DNA of 10,890 bases. Origin: DASYAN01 sp036501345. GTDB taxonomy: Bacteria > Chloroflexota > Ktedonobacteria > Ktedonobacterales > Ktedonobacteraceae. This document shows positions 7,549 through 10,890 of this stretch, piece after piece (position 1 is the stretch's first letter; each line of letters begins with the position of its first letter). The DNA is taken from assembly GCA_036501345.1 (NCBI GenBank), contig DASYAN010000278.1, positions 1 to 10,890 of the forward strand. The letters run 5' to 3'. The notes beneath the pieces were generated by a model. The model saw only the letters and a list, made by a program, of their open reading frames with translations, did not search any database and was not told where the DNA came from. The translations under genes and the position numbers were made by a program.

Positions 7549-7549
7549 C
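7508..7549 (-). promoter_or_regulatory. stem-loop in the CDF transporter leader
   Basis: Two nested perfect 6-bp stems: GGTGCT with AGCACC (outer) and CCAATC with GATTGG (inner). They are separated by an internal loop of about 4-5 bases on each side, with a 9-base apical loop. The structure ends 11 bases before the transporter ATG on the minus strand. It could control ribosome access or be an operator read as DNA. It does not resemble the known NiCo (czcD) riboswitch. Confidence 0.45.
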
Positions 7550-7559
7550 GTACCTCCTT

Positions 7560-7830
7560 CTATCTTTTTGGCGTGCATCTGTTACTTTTCACTGTAGCAT
7601 AAGACCTATCCAAAAACAAGGGAGGGGAAAGAAAACGTAAAAATGCGATTGTCACCGAGAACAGATCAAGAGGCATGTCGATCTGGTGATATAGGTTTGT
7701 AACCATTACATCTCAGCAACTATATGTATGCAATATGGCCGCAGTTTGTTCTTTTGTCTCGATTCACGGTTCCCATTTTTGAAACTTGGATCGAAAAAAA
7801 TACGTTTTCCTGATGAAAGGAGTGCATTCT
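7560..7830. other. divergent intergenic region between CDF gene and peptide operon
   Basis: This stretch should carry promoters for both directions. A weak plus-strand candidate is TTGTAA (7697-7702), 18 bases, TATATG (7721-7726), about 105 bases before the 65-aa peptide start. No palindromic operator or RNA gene was recognised. The 80- and 138-codon plus-strand frames starting here are upstream extensions of the two small genes. Confidence 0.3.
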
Positions 7831-8028
7831 ATGGCTGTGATAACCAAACACGTACGATCGGTGATAAATCCAAAAAATTTGGTAAGGACCTTGCTATGGC
7901 CAAGAAGTCGAATATTGCTCGTATTAATAGTCATCGCTGTTATTGCTGTCATTGCTGTTTTGCTGGCTACTATGACGCCACCAGTAATGTTACACCAGCA
8001 AGTTATTCATGTACCGTTAGCACAGTGA
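7831..8028 (+). CDS. small single-pass membrane protein, 65 aa (first gene of DUF5819-HTTM operon)
   Basis: The ATG at 7831 has an excellent AAAGGAG site eight bases upstream, which favours it over in-frame ATGs at 7786 and 7813. The N-terminal 27 residues are basic (K6, R9, K15, R19, R25, R27). A membrane segment spans about 28-48 and is built on VIA-VIA-VIA (34-42), encoded by three tandem 9-bp units of the GTYATYGCT type at 7930-7956. A short 17-residue tail follows (TPPVMLHQQVIHVPLAQ). Positive-inside rules predict N-in, C-out. There are no Cys residues and no obvious signal-peptidase site, although ATMTPP just after the helix is compatible with processing. Its position directly upstream of the DUF5819 and HTTM genes makes it a candidate partner or substrate; that is inference. 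I know no named family for it. Confidence 0.6.
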   Translation: MAVITKHVRSVINPKNLVRTLLWPRSRILLVLIVIAVIAVIAVLLATMTPPVMLHQQVIHVPLAQ

Positions 8029-8144
8029 TGGGAACACGAGCTAGCAAGGATGAGCAAATGGCTAAGATCAGGAGAAATAACAAGCTCAGAGCGATGAACA
8101 ATGTCTGGTTCAAATCTAGCCAGCTACAGTCATTCGACTTTTGA
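8028..8144 (+). CDS. small basic peptide, 38 aa, coupled to the preceding gene by TGATG
   Basis: The stop of the 65-aa gene and this ATG share one base (TGATG), the classic arrangement for translational coupling. No independent Shine-Dalgarno sequence is visible. The peptide starts MGTRASKDEQMAKIRRNNK and is hydrophilic and basic up to about residue 24. It ends in a more hydrophobic tail, NNVWFKSSQLQSFDF. It has no signal peptide or membrane segment and no Cys. Alternatively, the two small frames were one 103-residue gene split by a frameshift, or are joined by programmed frameshifting at the overlap; no slippery heptamer is evident. It could also be a chance frame. Confidence 0.38.
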   Translation: MGTRASKDEQMAKIRRNNKLRAMNNVWFKSSQLQSFDF

Positions 8145-8194
8145 ACTTGAGCAGTTCTTCCTGGTCTTTCTTTGGAAAATGGCATGATCAGTAC

Positions 8195-8202
8195 AGGAGG
8201 TG
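8195..8202 (+). promoter_or_regulatory. near-perfect ribosome binding site that decides the DUF5819 start
   Basis: AGGAGGTG matches the 16S rRNA tail over eight bases and lies six bases before GTG at 8209. An in-frame GTG at 8200 lies inside this site and so cannot be the start. An ATG at 8218 is further away. Confidence 0.8.
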
Positions 8203-8208
8203 ATAGTT

Positions 8209-8865
8209 GTGAGGCATATGCGTATACCTGTCTCTTGGAAGGAAGGGAATGTGCTGAAAGCTGTTCGCGTGAAGGTAGTAAATTTTCTACGTATCATAAC
8301 AGTGCTATGGCTCATCACACATTTCACACTCACTCTGCTATATGTATTACCTCTCAATCCTTTGAAGTTTGCATTACAGCCATTTCTCGATGCAACGATT
8401 GGAACCTATTTTCCACAGAATTGGAATTTATTTGCACCTGACCCGATCTCTGCCGATTTTGCATTAGTCGTACGACCGCTTAGTAGTGATGAGTTGAAGG
8501 TTGCTGAAGCGAAGGGCTTGCCAAGCAACGGATGGTACGATTTAACTTCTCCGTTATGGACGAAGAATCAGAACAATCGCTTTTCTGCGTACGAGAGACT
8601 TTCTCGTCCAGCAACTAAAGCCATCTTGAATTATCTTGATCAGCCAGATCAACAACCAGTACAGCTTATGGTAAAGATAGCATCCGCATTCTGTAAAGAT
8701 ATCGGGCGACGTAATGCCAGTTATGTAGCACTGGTGATCTATCAGAGACAGAGTAAGCCGTGGGCTGAAAGAGGAACATCAAAGCAGCCGATTGTCACGA
8801 CTAATTTCATTGGTGTCTACCCGATTGACAAAAGTGTGGAGAATATGCATCTCTATCAGATTTGA
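8209..8865 (+). CDS. DUF5819 / SdpA-like membrane-anchored protein
   Basis: The product is 218 residues. One membrane helix near the N-terminus (about 24-48, VNFLRIITVLWLITHFTLTLLY) is followed by LPLNPLKFALQPFLDATIGTYF. Next comes the family signature YFPQNWNLFAPDP at 67-79. The remaining about 140 residues should lie outside the cytoplasmic membrane face and are mixed alpha/beta without recognised catalytic residues. The signature and pairing with an HTTM gene match DUF5819, which resembles SdpA of the Bacillus sporulation-delaying-protein locus, where SdpA and SdpB together mature the SdpC toxin. The assignment rests on motif memory, not a search. The start is GTG at 8209, set by the strong ribosome site. 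The HTTM gene follows after ten bases, so the two are surely co-transcribed. The specific molecular job of the family is not known to me. Confidence 0.75.
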   Translation: MRHMRIPVSWKEGNVLKAVRVKVVNFLRIITVLWLITHFTLTLLYVLPLNPLKFALQPFLDATIGTYFPQNWNLFAPDPISADFALVVRPLSSDELKVAEAKGLPSNGWYDLTSPLWTKNQNNRFSAYERLSRPATKAILNYLDQPDQQPVQLMVKIASAFCKDIGRRNASYVALVIYQRQSKPWAERGTSKQPIVTTNFIGVYPIDKSVENMHLYQI

Positions 8866-8875
8866 GGGGGGAACA

Positions 8876-9802
8876 ATGGAAACATTTTATAAGGCATGGA
8901 GATGGCTTGCTGATGATCCTCACCAAAGGACTGGTGTGAGGGTACTCCAAGTTTGCATAGGAGCTATGTTGCTCTTTCAGGTGTTTACACAATTTCCTTT
9001 TGCGGCATATCTATGGGGGCCAAATGGCCTCGGGTACGGGTCTACAAGTCCTATTTTGGGGCCAATGCTGGGTAATATCTTTGATCGTGCTTTCACAACG
9101 GATGCTCGCACCTTCTTTGTGCTATTCATCATGGCTATTGGGGCATTAGGGCTTTTGTTTGGCTATTATACTCGTACTGCAACTTTTATTGCGCTTGTAA
9201 CCCTCTTCTTGCTTAATCAGAGGTTACCAGAATTCTATGATGGTGGAGATAATATTACCCAACTCTCGCTTATGTATATGCTCTTTCTGTTGCCACGTCG
9301 AGCAACGTTTTCCTCAGGGCAGCTCCGCGTATGGCTACACAATATAGCAGTTCTAGCGATTGCCTTTCAGTTAATCGCTATGTATCTTGCCTCCGGTTTT
9401 GCAAAAGCAACTGGAGAATTGTGGCAAGAAGGGGTTGCACTCTACTACATTAGCCAAGTTCAATGGTTTACACTTCCTGGTGCCTATGAAATCTTTACAA
9501 AGCCATTGATTGTCACTGTTGCAACCTATATTGCTATGTTCTATCAGCTGCTGTTTCCAGTGGCTATTATCTCACGCGTTAAGCTCCCGTGGATATTGCT
9601 TGGCATACTTTTTCATCTTGGTATTGCTGTGCTTATGGGGTTAGTTACTTTCTCAACGGTGATGATTGGATTAGAACTCTTCCTGATTTCAGATCAAGAG
9701 TATGTCAAAATCTGGAGCAGAGGGTGTCTCATTTGGAAGCATGTATCCTATGCTTTTAGACACATTTTGACGTGCATTCCAGGTTTGGGCAAAATTGTTT
9801 AG
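8876..9802 (+). CDS. HTTM-domain membrane protein (vitamin K-dependent carboxylase-like / SdpB-like)
   Basis: The product is a 308-residue polytopic membrane protein. After an N-terminal amphipathic stretch (RWLADDPHQRTGVRVLQ), about seven hydrophobic segments follow. HTTM-family landmarks are present: the DNxxxLxxxYMLFLLPRRA region around 125-143, then S173-G-F-A-K177-ATGELW183QEG186VALYY. In vitamin K-dependent gamma-carboxylases the Lys in the matching motif is the catalytic base. A later FHLGIAVLMGL (246-256) supplies the conserved His. HTTM proteins couple redox or carboxylation-like chemistry to membrane substrates, and SdpB, which matures the Bacillus SDP toxin, belongs to this group. 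The ATG at 8876 has GAGGGGGG five bases upstream; a GTG further upstream would overlap the previous gene and add non-family residues. It is the last gene of the operon. Partnering with the DUF5819 protein is well supported by context; the substrate is unknown. Confidence 0.85.
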   Translation: METFYKAWRWLADDPHQRTGVRVLQVCIGAMLLFQVFTQFPFAAYLWGPNGLGYGSTSPILGPMLGNIFDRAFTTDARTFFVLFIMAIGALGLLFGYYTRTATFIALVTLFLLNQRLPEFYDGGDNITQLSLMYMLFLLPRRATFSSGQLRVWLHNIAVLAIAFQLIAMYLASGFAKATGELWQEGVALYYISQVQWFTLPGAYEIFTKPLIVTVATYIAMFYQLLFPVAIISRVKLPWILLGILFHLGIAVLMGLVTFSTVMIGLELFLISDQEYVKIWSRGCLIWKHVSYAFRHILTCIPGLGKIV

Positions 9803-9871
9803 AGGCATCCGTCTTTTGTGCAATGTTTGTATCTCTTTTTTTATAGATACAAGCTAACGAAATGGATGCCT
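9803..9871 (+). repeat. nested inverted repeat immediately after the HTTM stop
   Basis: The base after the TAG begins AGGCATCC (9803-9810), which pairs perfectly with GGATGCCT (9864-9871). Inside lies a second perfect 8-bp pair, TTGTATCT (9827-9834) with AGATACAA (9845-9852), extendable by two pairs, with a CTTTTTTTAT loop. It may end or stabilise the operon transcript. No T-run follows the outer arm, so it is not a textbook terminator. Confidence 0.55.
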
Positions 9872-9940
9872 GTTCTGCAAATCTGGGAGGACCTTTCTCC
9901 ACCACTTTCAGTGGCTGTACCGAAAGAGCACCTCTATGGA

Positions 9941-10040
9941 TTATCAGGGTGTCCGTTAACCCATCCGTCTGAAATGAGATTCACGCTCAAGATCTCAGTT
10001 TAGATGAGCAAGATTCCCAGTTTCCTTGACACCCTGATTA
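9941..10040. mobile_element. MITE-like element, 94 bp with 10-bp TIRs and TTA flanks
   Basis: TCAGGGTGTC (9944-9953) and GACACCCTGA (10028-10037) are perfect terminal inverted repeats. Both ends are flanked by TTA (9941-9943 and 10038-10040), which looks like a 3-bp target duplication. The inside has no ORF but contains a small stem (GCTC-AAG-ATCT with AGAT-GAGC). The size, TIRs and TNA-type target fit a non-autonomous relative of an IS5-group element such as the IS1031 subgroup. That parentage is inference, since no transposase is present here. Confidence 0.55.
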
Positions 10041-10045
10041 TACTC

Positions 10046-10075
10046 CATTACTTTCAGAGACATAAGAAAGTAATG
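10046..10075. terminator. perfect 10-bp stem-loop at the convergent end, spanning the stop codon of the secreted protein gene
   Basis: CATTACTTTC (10046-10055) pairs with GAAAGTAATG (10066-10075) around a 10-base loop. On the plus strand it is followed by TTTCCGTTTTGCGCTTTTT, which fits a terminator for the HTTM operon. On the minus strand it includes the last codons and the TGA of the secreted protein gene and has no T-run. Confidence 0.5.
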
Positions 10076-10521
10076 TTTCCGTTTTGCGCTTTTTGACCTA
10101 TTGGAAGATTAGTTCCTTTAGTACTGCTAGCATTTTCATTAGTACTGTTAGCGCTTCCATGGCCTTTTCGCCCATTTTGGTTGTTATTCTTACCATGTCC
10201 TTCGCAGATAAGGATGCTACCCTGGTTAGTCTGAAGGATTTCTCTTGCTTGCCCTGCTTGGTTGCTTTGGTTTACTCCATTGCCTGAAGCGGTTTGGTTT
10301 AATAGATTTTGTTGTTGCTGAGTTTTTCCACCATTTCTGTACTGAGATGAACTAGGTGAAGCAGGTGAGGCATGTGAAGCGCTGCTAGCATAAGCGACTG
10401 GACCTGAGGTTATAACTGGTAGGATCCCTGCTGAAAATAGCATGGTAGTTACCAAGATCAGGCGTTTCCATGAAGTTAGCTGAATATATTTTTGAATACC
10501 TGTGGTTATCTGCGATTCCAT
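10054..10521 (-). CDS. secreted Asn/Gln/Ser-rich low-complexity protein, 155 aa
   Basis: I do not recognise a family. A signal peptide is clear: K11 and K19-R20 precede a hydrophobic core (L21-I37), and AYA (43-45) is a plausible signal-peptidase I site, leaving about 110 mature residues. The mature part is dominated by Asn, Gln, Ser and Gly, with stretches such as QQQQNLLNQTASGNGVNQSNQ, then a short hydrophobic island ILQTNQGSILICEG (95-108), a basic NNNQNGRKGHG segment and a hydrophobic end NITFLCL. There are exactly two Cys, C106 and C154, each in a small hydrophobic patch, so an intramolecular or intermolecular disulfide is possible. The composition recalls aggregation-prone or cell-surface proteins; no function can be assigned. 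The ATG at 10521 has AGGAGG nine bases upstream, and the leader is structured. Convergent to the HTTM operon. Confidence 0.75.
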   Translation of the reverse strand: MESQITTGIQKYIQLTSWKRLILVTTMLFSAGILPVITSGPVAYASSASHASPASPSSSQYRNGGKTQQQQNLLNQTASGNGVNQSNQAGQAREILQTNQGSILICEGHGKNNNQNGRKGHGSANSTNENASSTKGTNLPIGQKAQNGNITFLCL

Positions 10522-10537
10522 TATATTTTCCCTCCTA

Positions 10538-10559
10538 AAAGAAGCTGAGAGGCTTCTTT
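10538..10559 (-). promoter_or_regulatory. terminator-like hairpin just before the secreted protein's ribosome site
   Basis: On the minus strand AAAGAAGC pairs perfectly with GCTTCTTT around the loop CTCTCA. The descending arm continues with a T and then directly AGGAGGG, the ribosome site. Its position suits an attenuator or a control of ribosome access. Confidence 0.5.
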
Positions 10560-10586
10560 ACTTTTCTGACGACAAGCAAAGAATTG

Positions 10587-10606
10587 AGGAGTGCAAAGAT
10601 ACTCCT
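10587..10606 (-). promoter_or_regulatory. second leader hairpin carrying an anti-Shine-Dalgarno arm
   Basis: AGGAGT and ACTCCT form a 6-bp stem with an 8-base loop. The CTCCT arm is also complementary to the AGGAG of the real ribosome site about 60 bases downstream, so two exclusive folds are possible. Confidence 0.35.
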
Positions 10607-10618
10607 GATGACTCTCTG

Positions 10619-10637
10619 TGTATTAATGATTAATACA
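10619..10637. promoter_or_regulatory. perfect 19-bp palindrome, operator-like
   Basis: TGTATTAAT, a central G, and ATTAATACA form a perfect 9-1-9 palindrome about 100 bases upstream of the secreted protein start. Odd-length symmetric AT-rich sites of this kind are typical of dimeric repressors. No regulator gene lies next to it in the window. Confidence 0.5.
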
Positions 10638-10640
10638 ACT

Positions 10641-10890
10641 ACCTATATTCATCGGCTGGGTTTATTTCTTCAGTAGAGGTAAAGGAGAAAGCCAGAGCCA
10701 TCTACACTAGTACAGCAGGACTGAGGTTAGTACATGATCGGATCATCATACTCTAGCTCTTAAAAATTTATTTCTATCATTGAGTTGTTTCTGTGCACTT
10801 GTGCTAGTACTGCCACGCACAGATAAGCCACCACTTTTTCCCTCTCCCTCGGCTAGATAGCCCTCTCGAGAACTGGCGGGGGATTTGTGA
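10641..10890. other. right-edge stretch without a supported gene
   Basis: No convincing gene is seen. Visible structure: a perfect 6-1-6 palindrome ATGATC-G-GATCAT (10734-10746) and a 7-bp inverted repeat TCTGTGC...GCACAGA near 10790-10823. A minus-strand frame runs open from the edge to a stop at 10746-10748 (about 47 residues, EGYLAEGEGKSGGLSVRG) and is unrecognised; it could be the tail of a gene beyond the edge or a non-coding repeat. Confidence 0.35.

Noticed and set aside
7497..7600. NiCo (czcD) riboswitch upstream of the CDF gene
   Set aside because: The leader lacks the conserved four-way-junction sequence elements; only a simple two-segment stem-loop is present.
7930..7956. Short CRISPR-like direct repeats
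   Set aside because: The units are 9 bp, contiguous and in frame, encoding VIA three times; there are no spacers.
10084..10287. 67-codon plus-strand frame opposite the secreted protein gene
   Set aside because: It is antisense to a gene with a signal peptide and a good ribosome site; its hydrophobicity arises from the Asn/Ser-rich opposite strand.
10746..10890. Minus-strand open frame at the right edge (about 47 residues)
   Set aside because: It is unrecognised, Gly/Ser/Glu-rich and has no visible start within the window; it could be an intergenic repeat, so it is not called as a gene.

Overview
The window looks like accessory DNA from a Chloroflexota bacterium, most likely of the class Ktedonobacteria. 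This is an inference from gene style: a MalT/LuxR-type ATPase regulator of the 'LLATKFYVP' kind, a soluble Ser/Thr kinase fused to a seven-bladed WD40 propeller, long intergenic spaces with gene remnants, and moderate GC. No rRNA, tRNA, CRISPR array or intact transposase gene was seen.

Bases 1-1640 are a gene graveyard. A MalT-like regulator on the minus strand (130-504) is cut off shortly after its P-loop. The C-terminal third of an aldehyde dehydrogenase (916-1251, plus) has lost its front and also carries a premature stop nine codons before its original end. A possible small minus-strand ORF (635-883) lies between them. Short tandem repeats and a small hairpin precede the first intact gene.

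Bases 1641-7496 hold four intact genes. A 433-aa polytopic membrane protein of unknown function (1641-2942, plus) carries a duplicated Trp/His/Asp motif. It converges on a GNAT acetyltransferase (3111-3950, minus) across a strong hairpin. Upstream of the GNAT gene, on the same strand, are a kinase-WD40 protein (4126-5997) with its own intrinsic terminator, and a CzcD/ZitB-type cation diffusion facilitator (6537-7496). The transporter has an unusual leader: a strong Shine-Dalgarno sequence serving a 23-codon upstream ORF that overlaps the transporter start, with a stem-loop inside that ORF.

Bases 7831-9802 form the most interesting unit, a compact plus-strand operon. It has a 65-aa single-pass membrane peptide, a 38-aa basic peptide that starts on its stop codon (TGATG), a DUF5819/SdpA-like membrane-anchored protein and an HTTM (vitamin-K-carboxylase-like/SdpB-like) polytopic protein. 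The arrangement recalls the SdpA-SdpB maturation pair of the Bacillus sporulation-delaying-protein toxin, here with a candidate peptide substrate upstream. The substrate role is a hypothesis.

Bases 9803-10890 contain a nested inverted repeat directly after the HTTM stop, a 94-bp MITE-like element with 10-bp terminal inverted repeats flanked by TTA, and a perfect 10-bp stem across the end of the next gene. That gene (10054-10521, minus) encodes a secreted Asn/Gln/Ser-rich 155-aa protein. Its leader holds two stem-loops, one carrying an anti-Shine-Dalgarno sequence, and a perfect 19-bp palindrome that looks like an operator. The right edge shows no convincing gene.
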